Positions 9,068 to 17,183 of a stretch of 52,523 nt of DNA are shown piece by piece. The stretch's first letter is position 1. The number at the start of each line of letters is the position of its first letter. The notes under the pieces are model-generated. The model was not told the DNA's origin and made no database searches. It saw only the letters and a program-made list of their open reading frames with translations. Made by a program: the position numbers and the translations under genes. Source of the DNA: Thermoactinomyces mirandus (GTDB lineage Bacteria; Bacillota; Bacilli; Thermoactinomycetales; Thermoactinomycetaceae); the NCBI RefSeq assembly GCF_013868055.1, contig NZ_JACEOL010000066.1, positions 1-52,523 on the forward strand, written 5' to 3'.

Positions 9068-9538
9068 TTATTCGCAGAAAATATGTTTTCCTATTTTCTT
9101 TTTTTGAGGCCGGGACCAGATCCATTTGGAGGTAGCAGTCGCCGGATTAAAGTAATAAATACATCCTTCTGCCGGATCCCAACCGTTGATCGCATCCATT
9201 ACAGCTTTGCGGGCTGTTTCATCCGGAATCATCCATATCTGTCCATCAGACACAGCCGTAAATGCGCCAGGCTGAAATACGACACCAGAAACAGTATCCG
9301 GGAATTTTTCATTCTCAACCCGGTTCAAAATGACAGCGGCGATGGCTACCTGCCCCACATAAGGCTCGCCTCGTGATTCCCCATAAACTGCTTGACTCAT
9401 CAGACGTATCTCATTTTCAGTAAATCCTTCGCTGCTTTTGCCGGTACTCACAGCCTGTGCCTTTCCTGTATCTCCCGAAACAGTGCAAAAAATGATCAAA
9501 AATATAAGAACAATCCCTATGGATCCAACTCTTTTCAC
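9068..9538 (-). CDS. sleB: Spore cortex-lytic enzyme SleB, catalytic domain only
   Basis: Lytic enzyme that degrades muramic-lactam-containing cortex peptidoglycan during germination. The 156-residue protein has a signal peptide (about 1-30, VGSIGIVLIFLIIFC core, cleavage near AQA) followed directly by the SleB/CwlJ hydrolase domain (about 38-156), with the family motifs MSQAVYGESRGEPY, AAVILNRV, and TAVSDGQIW. B. subtilis SleB is about 305 residues and has an N-terminal peptidoglycan-binding domain, which is absent here. GTG start at 9538, with GAGGG 9 nt upstream. Its partner ypeB follows in the same operon. Confidence 0.93.
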   Translation of the reverse strand: MKRVGSIGIVLIFLIIFCTVSGDTGKAQAVSTGKSSEGFTENEIRLMSQAVYGESRGEPYVGQVAIAAVILNRVENEKFPDTVSGVVFQPGAFTAVSDGQIWMIPDETARKAVMDAINGWDPAEGCIYYFNPATATSKWIWSRPQKKKIGKHIFCE

Positions 9539-9570
9539 TTGTTCTATCCCTCACTTCTCATTTCTTTGCA

Positions 9571-9600
9571 TAGTTTGAGCGTACAATCGGCAAATTATGC
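9571..9600 (-). promoter_or_regulatory. Possible sigma-G promoter of sleB-ypeB
   Basis: On the minus strand GCATAA (-35, at 9595-9600) and CAAACTA (-10, at 9571-9577) are 17 nt apart, resembling the forespore sigma-G pattern (gnATA / CAnnnTA). The position, 33 nt before the GTG, fits. Expression of sleB-ypeB in the forespore is established in B. subtilis; this exact site is inference. Confidence 0.45.
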
Positions 9601-9730
9601 AAAAAATACCGATAGCCGATGCTTGTGTCATCTATGTATAATCATTTTGGAGGCTGTTTTTTTTGCACAAGCTTGATAACCCGTGCGGATGATCTATACA
9701 GAGCAGGTTCAGCGGCAGAAAGGATTTGAA

Positions 9731-10708
9731 ATGATGAACAAAAAAGTCATTGTCATAACAACCGGAGGAACCATTGAAATGTCTCAGGCCAATGAAGCAG
9801 AAGGGATCAGGATACAGGATCAGCACACATTGCAGAAAACCCTTCCATTGCTCAATCAATATGCCAATGTAGAAATGGAACATTTGTTCAATTTGCCAAG
9901 CCCGCATATCACACCTGCAGAAATGGCGCAAATAGCCAGACGGGTTGAAAAATATCTGGACAGGGAAGAAGTGAAGGGTGCCGTAATTACCCATGGTACC
10001 GATACACTTGAGGAAACTGCTTACTTCTTGGATCTGGTCCTTCCCAAAAACAAACCGGTCGTTGTTACGGGAGCAATGCGAAGCCATAATGAACTGGGCG
10101 CTGACGGACCATACAATCTGGTCAACGCAGTTCGGGTTGCCTCTCACAACAACGCTGACAGGAAGGGGACTCTTGTTGTATTTAATGATGAAATTCACTC
10201 AGCCAGAACAGTTACCAAAACACATTCCAGCAATATCGCCACCTTTCAGTCACCCGGATTGGGACCAATGGGGGTGATTACCAAAAAGAACGTTATTTTT
10301 TACAGGGAAGCCCTGTATGAAAAACAACTTCCCCTGAATACACCTTCCCATCAGGTTGCATTGATCAAAACAGCCGCCGGAATGGATGATTCCATTATTG
10401 AATGGGCCATTGCCCAAAAAATGGGAGGGATCGTTATCGAAGCTTTGGGTCAAGGAAATGTACCGCCAATGATGTTGCCAGGAATTCGGAAAGCGCTCGC
10501 TCAACGTATTCCCATTGTATTGGTTTCACGTTGTTTTAACGGAACCGTCCTGGATACATATGGCTATGAAGGAGGAGGAAAGCAGTTAAAAGAGATGGGG
10601 ATCATATTCAGCAACGGAATCAACGGGCAAAAAGCCCGCATCAAGCTGATGCTTGCCCTGGAGATGACAACGGACCGTCAAAGGTTGGAAGCATATTTCC
10701 ATATGTAA
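9731..10708 (+). CDS. ansA: L-asparaginase (type I family)
   Basis: Hydrolyses L-asparagine to aspartate and ammonia. The two signature regions are present: TTGGTIEMS near residue 10, with the nucleophilic threonine, and THGTDTLEETAY near residue 93, with the Thr-Asp pair. The length (about 325 residues) is standard, and no signal peptide is seen, so it is likely cytoplasmic. The start is ATG 9731 or 9734, both served by AAAGGA; an upstream ATG at 9683 lacks a site. It is monocistronic, and converges with ypdA across a 359-nt gap. With gudB nearby, it suggests use of asparagine and glutamate as carbon and nitrogen sources. Confidence 0.95.
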   Translation: MMNKKVIVITTGGTIEMSQANEAEGIRIQDQHTLQKTLPLLNQYANVEMEHLFNLPSPHITPAEMAQIARRVEKYLDREEVKGAVITHGTDTLEETAYFLDLVLPKNKPVVVTGAMRSHNELGADGPYNLVNAVRVASHNNADRKGTLVVFNDEIHSARTVTKTHSSNIATFQSPGLGPMGVITKKNVIFYREALYEKQLPLNTPSHQVALIKTAAGMDDSIIEWAIAQKMGGIVIEALGQGNVPPMMLPGIRKALAQRIPIVLVSRCFNGTVLDTYGYEGGGKQLKEMGIIFSNGINGQKARIKLMLALEMTTDRQRLEAYFHM

Positions 10709-10947
10709 ACAATCACTTCAAACTGCCTCTTTCCTGCAAAATTTGATCGTTAATTTCAATTTTAACTGCAATCATTTATATCATTTATTCTTTTCGATCA
10801 GGAAGACAACATTTGCGTGGATGCAGCGGAGCTCTCCCTGCCTAAACCCGGACTGTTTCATCCGTTTCCCTGGAATCGCGTTTTCCGATTTGTGACAGTT
10901 TGTGAATCTCGCTCGCTCTTTTTGTTTACCCGAACTATATCAAAAAA
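10709..10947. other. Intergenic region, nothing recognised
   Basis: Between convergent ansA and ypdA. No gene is supported on either strand. On the minus strand a GGATG/CATCC pairing around 10816-10863, with CAG/CTG inside, could form a weak structured RNA, but no promoter or downstream gene supports it. A TGATCG/CGATCA pair flanks 10744-10799. Confidence 0.3.
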
Positions 10948-10976
10948 CAAATACTCCCCTCTATTTGGGGAGTATT
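10941..10976 (-). terminator. Terminator of gudB-ypdA
   Basis: Perfect 10-bp inverted repeat (10950-10959 and 10967-10976) with a 7-nt loop, followed on the minus strand by TTTGTTTTTTG. It lies about 90 nt past the ypdA stop. The plus-strand side has no T-run. Confidence 0.85.
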
Positions 10977-11067
10977 TCACTGGTCAATAAAATCGCAGGG
11001 AGGGAACAAAGTCTCTTTAACGAATCTTTACGGACCAGAGCATTCCACTTTTCTGGAAATCACCTGT

Positions 11068-12051
11068 TTAACGGATTTCCAGCTTGTTCTTTTTCTTCAA
11101 ATCTTTTGCAATCAAACGACCATGATATCTGCCGTTTTCAATAAAAATCTTGGAAGAATCATGTCCGGCAGCTATCACTCCGGCCAAATACAATCCCGGG
11201 ACTGTCGTTTCCATTGCTTCCGAACAGACCGGAGCTCCTGTATCTGACGAGATTTCTCCTCCCAATTGTTCAACAAAGGTAACATCTGGGCGGTAACCGG
11301 TCATGGCAAATACCGTATCAGCGGGAAGTATCATCTTTTCACCATCTTTTGGCTTGATGACTACCCCGTCAGGCAAAATCTCCACGACTTCCGATTCCCA
11401 ATACATATCAATCCGTTTCTTTTCAATCGCGCTTTCAATTAACGGCCGGATCCAGGGCTTAACGCTCTGATCAAAAGCCTGCTTGCGATATACCATGGTA
11501 ACCTTGGCTCCAGTCCGATACAAATCGAGAGCAACATCAATCGCAGAGTTTCCTCCTCCGATCACCACCGTTTCTTGATTGGCATGTGGATGGGAATCAT
11601 AAAAATAATGATGGACATGCGGTAATTTTTCACCGGGAACTTGCATGAAATGAGGATTGTCGTAATAGCCAGTTGCCAGGATCACAGCTTTTGCGGGATA
11701 TTGAAAATGATTTCCCCTTTTTTCCGTCTTAACGAGAAATCCTGCATCATCTTTGGCAATCTCAACCACTTTTTCGTACGTATGGATATTTAACTGATAA
11801 TGCTTGACGACAGCACGGAAATAAGCCAACGCTTCGTTTCGGGTCGGTTTTTCATTGACCGATGTAAAAGGAATTCCACCGATTTCCAATTTGTCAGTTG
11901 AACTGAAAAAGATCATGTTTAAGGGAAAATGATAAACTGAATTCACGAGGCATCCTTTTTCGATAATGAATGGTTCAAATCCTTCCCGCTGAAGTTCAAT
12001 TGCCACAGAAATACCACACGGTCCGGCACCGACGATTACTACATCTGACAT
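11068..12051 (-). CDS. ypdA: Bacillithiol disulfide reductase YpdA
   Basis: FAD- and NADPH-dependent reductase that recycles oxidised bacillithiol (BSSB) in Firmicutes. The 327-residue protein has an N-terminal FAD-binding Rossmann motif GAGPCG (residues 8-13), an internal ATGYYDNP motif, a second NADPH-binding dinucleotide fold IGGGNSAIDVALD, and MTGYRPD near the C-terminus, all as in the YpdA family. The start is the ATG at 12051, 9 nt after GGAGGTGG; the frame continues upstream without a better site. It follows gudB by 73 nt, which contain a hairpin. The divergent bshB2 gene acts in bacillithiol synthesis, supporting the assignment. Confidence 0.93.
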   Translation of the reverse strand: MSDVVIVGAGPCGISVAIELQREGFEPFIIEKGCLVNSVYHFPLNMIFFSSTDKLEIGGIPFTSVNEKPTRNEALAYFRAVVKHYQLNIHTYEKVVEIAKDDAGFLVKTEKRGNHFQYPAKAVILATGYYDNPHFMQVPGEKLPHVHHYFYDSHPHANQETVVIGGGNSAIDVALDLYRTGAKVTMVYRKQAFDQSVKPWIRPLIESAIEKKRIDMYWESEVVEILPDGVVIKPKDGEKMILPADTVFAMTGYRPDVTFVEQLGGEISSDTGAPVCSEAMETTVPGLYLAGVIAAGHDSSKIFIENGRYHGRLIAKDLKKKNKLEIR

Positions 12052-12078
12052 AATATACCACCTCCATGGATGCAAAAG

Positions 12079-12104
12079 AAGAACACTCTTATTAGAGTGT
12101 TCTT
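12079..12104 (-). terminator. Hairpin between gudB and ypdA (partial terminator)
   Basis: Perfect 11-bp inverted repeat (12079-12089 and 12094-12104, 4-nt loop), followed on the minus strand by CTTTTG. The T-tract is short, so it probably reduces rather than stops transcription from gudB into ypdA, or stabilises the gudB mRNA 3' end. Confidence 0.6.
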
Positions 12105-12124
12105 CCAAACCAATGTTTATTATA

Positions 12125-13408
12125 CTATACCCAACCGCGAAAACGGGATGCTTCCGCCATTTTTCTTACACCAACCATGTAAGCAGCCAAGCGCATGTCA
12201 ACACTCCGGGACTGTGCGGTATGATAGACATTGTTAAACGCTTGCACCATGATCTCTTCTAATTTTTTCTCAACCTCTTCCTCCGTCCAGTAATATCCCT
12301 GGTTATTTTGTACCCACTCAAAATAAGAAACCGTAACACCACCGGAACTTGCCAATATGTCTGGAACCAGCAGGATGCCGCGCTCCTGGAGAATTTTGGT
12401 CGCTCCCAATGTTGTGGGGCCGTTTGCTGCTTCCACAACAATGTCAGCTTTAATGCGATGTGCATTCCCGGTTGTGATTTGATTTTGGACAGCCGCTGGC
12501 ACTAAAATATCACAGTCGAGTTCCAACAATTCCTTGTTTGAAATCGTGTCTCTAAACAGTTTGGTAACGGTACCAAACGAATCTCGACGATCCAGCAAAT
12601 AATCAATATCCAAACCATTCGGGTCGTAAAGTCCTCCATAAACATCGGAAATCCCGACAACCTTTGCACCAGAATCATGCATAAATTTGGCCAGGAAGCT
12701 GCCTGCATTTCCAAAGCCCTGGATCACGATCCGGGCATCTTTCAGATCAATATTCCGCTTTTTTGCCGCTTCCCGAATCATGATGGTAACCCCTTTGGCA
12801 GTAGCTGTTTCACGTCCACGTGAACCGCCAAGCACCAGAGGTTTGCCGGTAATAAATCCTGGTGAATCAAACTCACGGATACGACTGTACTCATCCATCA
12901 TCCATGCCATGATTTGCGAATTGGTGTATACGTCCGGTGCCGGAATATCTTTCGTTGGCCCAACAATTTGACTGATAGCTCTTACATAGCCACGTGATAA
13001 GCCTTCAAGTTCACGAAATGACATATTACGAGGATCACAAATAATTCCGCCTTTACCTCCACCATAGGGAAGATCTACAATACCTGTCTTCAGACTCATC
13101 CAAATTGACAACGCTTTCACTTCGGATTCAGTAACATCGGGATGGAAACGGACTCCTCCCTTTGTTGGACCAACTGCATCATTATGTTGGGCACGATAGC
13201 CCGTAAACACCTTGACCGATCCATCATCCATTCTCACAGGAATACGGACCGTAAATACCCGCAATGGTTCTTTGAGCAATTCATAAACAGCATCCGGATA
13301 ACCCAATTTTTTCAGTGCCTCTTTAATAACAATTTGAGTAGAAACCAGAATGTCCAGATTTTCCTTTTCATCGGGTTGATTACCTGATTCAACTGACTGT
13401 TGTTCCAT
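12125..13408 (-). CDS. gudB: NAD-specific glutamate dehydrogenase
   Basis: Oxidatively deaminates glutamate to 2-oxoglutarate and ammonia. The 427-residue length is standard for the hexameric Bacillus type. The glutamate-binding and catalytic segment carries [11 protein letters not shown] and [10 protein letters not shown]; the NAD-binding fold [11 protein letters not shown] and the APDVYTN motif follow. No tandem repeat of the kind that inactivates gudB in laboratory B. subtilis is seen in the active-site region. The ATG at 13408 has GAGG 8 nt upstream; a GTG 9 nt earlier overlaps that site. Co-directional with ypdA, as in B. subtilis. Confidence 0.96.
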   Translation of the reverse strand: MEQQSVESGNQPDEKENLDILVSTQIVIKEALKKLGYPDAVYELLKEPLRVFTVRIPVRMDDGSVKVFTGYRAQHNDAVGPTKGGVRFHPDVTESEVKALSIWMSLKTGIVDLPYGGGKGGIICDPRNMSFRELEGLSRGYVRAISQIVGPTKDIPAPDVYTNSQIMAWMMDEYSRIREFDSPGFITGKPLVLGGSRGRETATAKGVTIMIREAAKKRNIDLKDARIVIQGFGNAGSFLAKFMHDSGAKVVGISDVYGGLYDPNGLDIDYLLDRRDSFGTVTKLFRDTISNKELLELDCDILVPAAVQNQITTGNAHRIKADIVVEAANGPTTLGATKILQERGILLVPDILASSGGVTVSYFEWVQNNQGYYWTEEEVEKKLEEIMVQAFNNVYHTAQSRSVDMRLAAYMVGVRKMAEASRFRGWV

Positions 13409-13457
13409 CCTGACCACCTCAGAAAAATTACTGCTTGATTCATTTTAAACATTACCA

Positions 13458-13486
13458 AGTATACAATAAACAGCAATAGAACTAAA
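13458..13486. promoter_or_regulatory. Overlapping divergent -10 elements of gudB and bshB2
   Basis: The palindrome GTATAC supplies a minus-strand TATACT (13458-13463; TTTAGT 17 nt upstream) and a plus-strand TACAAT (13462-13467). If both are used, the two divergent promoters compete for the same DNA. Both -35 boxes are weak, so this is tentative. Confidence 0.35.
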
Positions 13487-13519
13487 CGAAGATAACCAAA
13501 ACGGAAAGGAACGAATAAA

Positions 13520-14167
13520 ATGTCCCAAATACAAACCATTCTTTACGTCTTTGCCCACCCGGATGATGAAACATTCAGCTGTGGCGGTACAATTTGTCAT
13601 TTCCACCAATTGGGAATGAAACAGACCCTGTTTTGTGCAACACATGGAGAAGCCGGAAAAACGGGGAATCCTCAGTTATACACACAGAATGAGTTAGGCA
13701 ATGTACGGCTGCAAGAATTGCAAAATGCCCTTTCTATCCTGGGAATGGACAGACTTATCATCAGGAACTGGGGTGACGGTCGCTTGTCTGAACAACCTTT
13801 TTTGTCCATCGTCAATGAATTGCATTCCGTAATGGAAGAGATTCGTCCTGACCGGGTTATCACCTTCCCGCCATCTGGAATATCGGGTCACCCTGATCAC
13901 AAGGTCATCCAAAAAGCAACAATCGCAGCAATACAGAAAATTTCATTCCCCATCAAACTTTACTATATTGTCATCCCGGAATCAATTGCCCATTTGTCCT
14001 CTGTTCCCGTTTTATTTACACCGGATGAATACGTATCCGAAAAAATTGATGTTACCCCTTACCATAAAAAAATCATTCAAGCACTTTCAGCCCACAAAAA
14101 CCAACACCTTTCCGTGGAAAAGATTTTTTCGGGAATTTTTGTCCGGCTGCACGGATCGACTGCGTAA
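13520..14167 (+). CDS. bshB2: Bacillithiol biosynthesis deacetylase (PIG-L family)
   Basis: Zinc-dependent amidohydrolase of the LmbE/PIG-L family, which removes the acetyl group from N-acetylglucosaminyl-malate in bacillithiol synthesis or from bacillithiol S-conjugates. The metal-binding AHPDDE motif is at residues 12-17, and the second metal/catalytic HPDH near residue 121. At 215 residues it is closer in length to the BshB2 (YojG) type than to BshB1, but I cannot separate the two with certainty. The ATG has AAAGGA upstream. It is transcribed divergently from gudB-ypdA, beside the gene for bacillithiol disulfide reductase. Confidence 0.85.
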   Translation: MSQIQTILYVFAHPDDETFSCGGTICHFHQLGMKQTLFCATHGEAGKTGNPQLYTQNELGNVRLQELQNALSILGMDRLIIRNWGDGRLSEQPFLSIVNELHSVMEEIRPDRVITFPPSGISGHPDHKVIQKATIAAIQKISFPIKLYYIVIPESIAHLSSVPVLFTPDEYVSEKIDVTPYHKKIIQALSAHKNQHLSVEKIFSGIFVRLHGSTA

Positions 14168-14213
14168 ACATGAATATTTTCAACTGGCAATGAAAAAACA
14201 TTCATAGTGCAAA

Positions 14214-14240
14214 GCGCACCCGGTTTGGGTGCGCATCTAT
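14214..14240. terminator. Hairpin between convergent bshB2 and mecA
   Basis: Perfect 8-bp GC-rich inverted repeat (14214-14221 and 14227-14234, 5-nt loop). T-rich but interrupted tails follow on both strands, so it probably serves both genes weakly. Confidence 0.6.
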
Positions 14241-14242
14241 AT

Positions 14243-14833
14243 TTATCCAAAATAATGGGATAATTGTTGAACAGCATTTTGCTCAAAAATCACTTTGCCA
14301 TACTCATGCAAGAAAGGAATCGTATTTGTGGACATCTCCCCAAATTCGGACAGAATGGCCACCAACGCTTTCAACAGGTCCGGCTTGAATTCCTGCTCAA
14401 AAATCAGATAGTAACACCCACGATAGGCGTAAACCTGTCCCCCCTGCGTGAGATGTTCAATGTGACGGGCGGCCTGCACCAAAAATTCAAAGTCATGAAA
14501 GCAAAAAACTATATCCTTGGTTTCTTCAAGGGTGACTTCCAGTTCATAGACGTCAGGTTCATGGTCAAATTCATCAAGCGGTTCTTTGGGAGCCTGACCA
14601 CGGGTGACAACAACAACCATCCCTTGTGCAGGCAGTGCAAAGACTTCCACAGCCACTGGTCCGACTACTTCAAATCCCAATTCCTGATAGGCATGTTCCA
14701 TCATGTCATTAAACAATTCATGTACTTTAGGGATATCCCGCCAGATATCCTCTTTTTCGATCCCGCGATCCGCAAGATCATCCAAAGTGAGGAAAAAGCG
14801 GATTTTATCTCCCCCAAGACGTTCGACACGCAT
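14243..14833 (-). CDS. mecB: MecA/YpbH-family ClpC adaptor
   Basis: Adaptor that delivers substrates to the ClpCP protease. The N-terminal domain (about 1-45) has the pattern RVERLGGDKIRFFLTLDDLADRG followed by KEDIW, closer to YpbH (MecB) than to MecA. A linker with acidic residues (KEPLDEFDHEPD) follows, then the C-terminal ClpC-binding domain (about 105-196). At 196 residues it is the usual size. In B. subtilis ypbH also lies next to gudB, so synteny supports the paralogue choice. Since no second MecA is visible in the window, it could serve both roles. The upstream site GGGAGGGTAGG is unusually close to the ATG. Confidence 0.88.
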   Translation of the reverse strand: MRVERLGGDKIRFFLTLDDLADRGIEKEDIWRDIPKVHELFNDMMEHAYQELGFEVVGPVAVEVFALPAQGMVVVVTRGQAPKEPLDEFDHEPDVYELEVTLEETKDIVFCFHDFEFLVQAARHIEHLTQGGQVYAYRGCYYLIFEQEFKPDLLKALVAILSEFGEMSTNTIPFLHEYGKVIFEQNAVQQLSHYFG

Positions 14834-15007
14834 GGCCTACCCTCCCTCGCTGGAGACCTTTCCATATACCATATGTTAAAAAAAGGCATCATGTTACGCA
14901 GTCAAGTCTCCTTTTTCTATAATCATAATTCACATGCCAAGATTAGGCATATAAAACTAATTAAATCATCTTTAAACAAACTGTCAAGGTTTTATTTCCC
15001 TTTTTTT

Positions 15008-15571
15008 CTACAACTCATGTTTTAATTTGCAAAAACGCAGATAACACCCAAGGATAAAATCGACAAGACTATGGGCAATAATAACAGGAGCCAGATCCTG
15101 ACAGGATTCTGCCAGAAATCCCAACCCGATACTGATAAAAAAAACAACCGTCACCAGTAACCATTTGCGCAGATAACGCGTATGCAAAAGTACAAACAAA
15201 ACGCTGGTTACCCAAATGCCAAGCCACTCCTGCAAGACTCCCCGAAACAGGATTTCCTCAGAAGTAGCTGCCAAAAATGAAATAACAAGAATATGCACAA
15301 GTGAACGGTCTTTGAACAACAGACGGTTAATTCCCCCGTCATCCATCCAGCTTTGCGGAAACCATTTGATCAGCACAGCTTCAACCAGAAGAATAAGGGC
15401 TGCCGCCCCCAATCCCAGAATCCACATGGATCCGGAATCAAACGAGAAGTAATTTTTTTGAAGTTTTCCCTGCCACCACAAAACAGGCACACCAACTGTC
15501 AAAATCAGGAACTGGGTAATGTAAAAGCTGTATAAAACCTGCCTGGATGAATAAAGATGCTCTGATGTCAT
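15008..15571 (-). CDS. CPBP-family intramembrane metalloprotease
   Basis: A polytopic membrane protein of 187 residues with about five to six hydrophobic segments. The family's zinc-binding glutamates are in SEEILFRG (Glu105-Glu106, Arg110), and two later histidine-containing motifs, FVLLHTRY and IIAHSLVDF, complete the CPBP (CAAX protease and bacteriocin-processing) signature. The position beside fer and mecB matches ypbD of B. subtilis. The substrate is unknown; members process prenylated or bacteriocin-like substrates or anti-sigma factors. The ATG is preceded by AAGGGGTATCC. It is divergent from fer. Confidence 0.85.
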   Translation of the reverse strand: MTSEHLYSSRQVLYSFYITQFLILTVGVPVLWWQGKLQKNYFSFDSGSMWILGLGAAALILLVEAVLIKWFPQSWMDDGGINRLLFKDRSLVHILVISFLAATSEEILFRGVLQEWLGIWVTSVLFVLLHTRYLRKWLLVTVVFFISIGLGFLAESCQDLAPVIIAHSLVDFILGCYLRFCKLKHEL

Positions 15572-15607
15572 AAACGGATACCCCTTATTTCAATGTTGGA
15601 TTGCTTC

Positions 15608-15636
15608 TTGCAATTCTAAACAATTCGTTCTAAAAT
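15608..15636 (+). promoter_or_regulatory. Sigma-A promoter of fer
   Basis: TTGCAA (15608-15613) and TAAAAT (15631-15636) are separated by exactly 17 nt, about 60 nt before the ferredoxin ATG. Confidence 0.6.
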
Positions 15637-15664
15637 GGTCATTGGTGAAAGGCATATCATATAG

Positions 15665-15904
<240 letters not shown>

Positions 15905-15913
15905 TGAAAAAAC

Positions 15914-15946
15914 AAGCTGCCCATCTGTTTGGGTGGCTTCTTTATT
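15914..15946 (+). terminator. Terminator of fer
   Basis: A 10-bp stem (15914-15923 and 15930-15939) with two G-U pairs and a 6-nt loop, followed by CTTTATT. Confidence 0.7.
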
Positions 15947-16045
15947 CAGACGGACCTGTGGGATATTTTCATTTTTCCGATTCTCTTCCGGCCTGAATGC
16001 CTTATGCATTGCTGTTATGTAAAAATTTCTGCAATCTGTTTCTAT

Positions 16046-16074
16046 TTGCGCATCCGGTAAAAACAGACTACAAT
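16046..16074 (+). promoter_or_regulatory. Sigma-A promoter of ppa
   Basis: TTGCGC (16046-16051) and TACAAT (16069-16074), 17 nt apart, 38 nt before the ppa start codon. Confidence 0.6.
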
Positions 16075-16111
16075 GTTGGTTAGGTTATACATATCCAAAG
16101 GAGGTACAACG

Positions 16112-16606
16112 ATGTCCAAGCCATTGATCGTTGACGCGTTTATCGAAATTCCGACCGGAAGCCAAAACAAATACGAATATGACAAGGAAAAAGGTGTTTT
16201 CCGGCTTGACCGTGTTCTATATTCGCCAATGCATTATCCAACCGATTATGGCTATCTTGAAAATACATTGGCTGAAGATGGAGACCCGTTGGACATTTTA
16301 GTCCTTACAACTTTCCCCACCTTCCCGGGATGCGTGATCTCCAGTCGGATTATCGGCGTATTGCTGATGTCCGATGACAAAGGGCAAGATGAAAAATTAC
16401 TTGCTGTCCCGGCCGATGATCCCCGGTTTAACGAGGTAAATTGCCTGGAGGATATTGCCCCTCACAAGTTGAAAGAAATTGAACACTTCTTCCAGGTATA
16501 CAAAGACCTCGAAAATAAAGAAACGAATATTATGGGCTGGAAAGACGCAGAATTTGCTGCCGGCCTGTACGAAGAATGCAAAAAACGTTACCAGGAAAAC
16601 AGATAA
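16112..16606 (+). CDS. ppa: Inorganic pyrophosphatase, family I
   Basis: Soluble Mg-dependent enzyme that hydrolyses pyrophosphate and drives biosynthetic reactions forward. The family I signature DGDPLDILV, with its three metal-binding aspartates, is near residue 65; IEIPTGSQNKYEYD and MHYPTDYGY supply further active-site residues. The 164-residue length is normal. The start is the ATG at 16112, preceded by AAAGGAGG with a 7-nt spacer; an in-frame ATG at 16073 lies on the promoter. B. subtilis uses the unrelated Mn-dependent family II enzyme instead, so this gene marks a difference from that lineage. Confidence 0.96.
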   Translation: MSKPLIVDAFIEIPTGSQNKYEYDKEKGVFRLDRVLYSPMHYPTDYGYLENTLAEDGDPLDILVLTTFPTFPGCVISSRIIGVLLMSDDKGQDEKLLAVPADDPRFNEVNCLEDIAPHKLKEIEHFFQVYKDLENKETNIMGWKDAEFAAGLYEECKKRYQENR

Positions 16607-16673
16607 TAACAGCACCGCCATCTGTTGAGCTTTTTTGCCAAAGTGCAAGAAGACGATTTTTTCTGCAATCCGG

Positions 16674-16711
16674 GCTATCCTGAAAATATTGGGATAGCTC
16701 TTTTTGTTTTT
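16674..16711 (+). terminator. Terminator of ppa
   Basis: GCTATCC/GGATAGC stem (16674-16680 and 16692-16698) with an 11-nt loop, followed by TCTTTTTGTTTTT. It ends four bases before the -35 box of the next gene. Confidence 0.75.
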
Positions 16712-16714
16712 AAA

Positions 16715-16757
16715 TTGCCATTTCGCCCTATCTGTTATATGATATTTATAACAGATA
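16715..16757 (+). promoter_or_regulatory. GntR promoter with overlapping palindromic operator
   Basis: Sigma-A promoter TTGCCA (16715-16720), 17-nt spacer, TATGAT (16738-16743). A perfect 10-bp inverted repeat TATCTGTTAT / ATAACAGATA (16729-16738 and 16748-16757, 9-nt spacer) brackets the -10 box and start site. This is where a repressor would block initiation, so autorepression by the encoded GntR protein is a good inference. Confidence 0.7.
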
Positions 16758-16784
16758 AAACAAAGTAGTGAAGGGAGTGAGAAT

Positions 16785-17183
16785 GTGTATATTCACCTTG
16801 ATTTTGAATCAGATACGCCGATCTATAAGCAATTAATGCATCAAATTATCGCCGGAATTGCCAAACAGGAACTGAAACCGGGTGAAAGCCTCCCCTCCGT
16901 TAGAACGATGGCAGCGGATATTGGCATAAACCTCCATACTGTCAATAAAACCTATCATCAGTTGAAGGAAAAAGGATTTATTCTAATCCACAGGCAAAAA
17001 GGAGTTGTTATCAATCCTGATGGGACTCCCAAAGCTGATGAGATCTATATGTTGCAACTGAAAAATGCACTTTATCCCTTGGTTGCCGAATCAGTCTGCC
17101 GTGGAGTGAAAGAAGAAGAATTCAGGCAACTGTGTATCTCTCTCTTTCAAGAATTTACACAAAGAAAGGATAGAAGCAAATGA
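16785..17183 (+). CDS. GntR-family transcriptional regulator (YtrA type)
   Basis: A 132-residue regulator. The winged helix-turn-helix occupies about residues 10-78: PIYKQLMHQI, then GESLPSVRTMAADIGINLHT and VNKTYHQLKEKG are the GntR pattern. The short C-terminal part (about 50 residues) is the small effector/dimerisation tail of the YtrA subfamily, which usually controls an adjacent membrane protein or ABC transporter. GTG start with GGGAG 7 nt upstream; an ATG two bases earlier is out of frame. Its stop overlaps the next gene by 4 nt, so the two are coupled. A perfect palindrome on its promoter is a likely operator. Confidence 0.9.
   Translation: MYIHLDFESDTPIYKQLMHQIIAGIAKQELKPGESLPSVRTMAADIGINLHTVNKTYHQLKEKGFILIHRQKGVVINPDGTPKADEIYMLQLKNALYPLVAESVCRGVKEEEFRQLCISLFQEFTQRKDRSK

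Noticed and set aside
9632..10198. Minus-strand reading frame of 188 codons opposite ansA
   Set aside because: Shadow of ansA, rich in Cys, His and Phe; no supporting signal.
10800..10900. Structured minus-strand element as a riboswitch
   Set aside because: No known riboswitch core motif was found, and there is no gene downstream on that strand for more than 1 kb.
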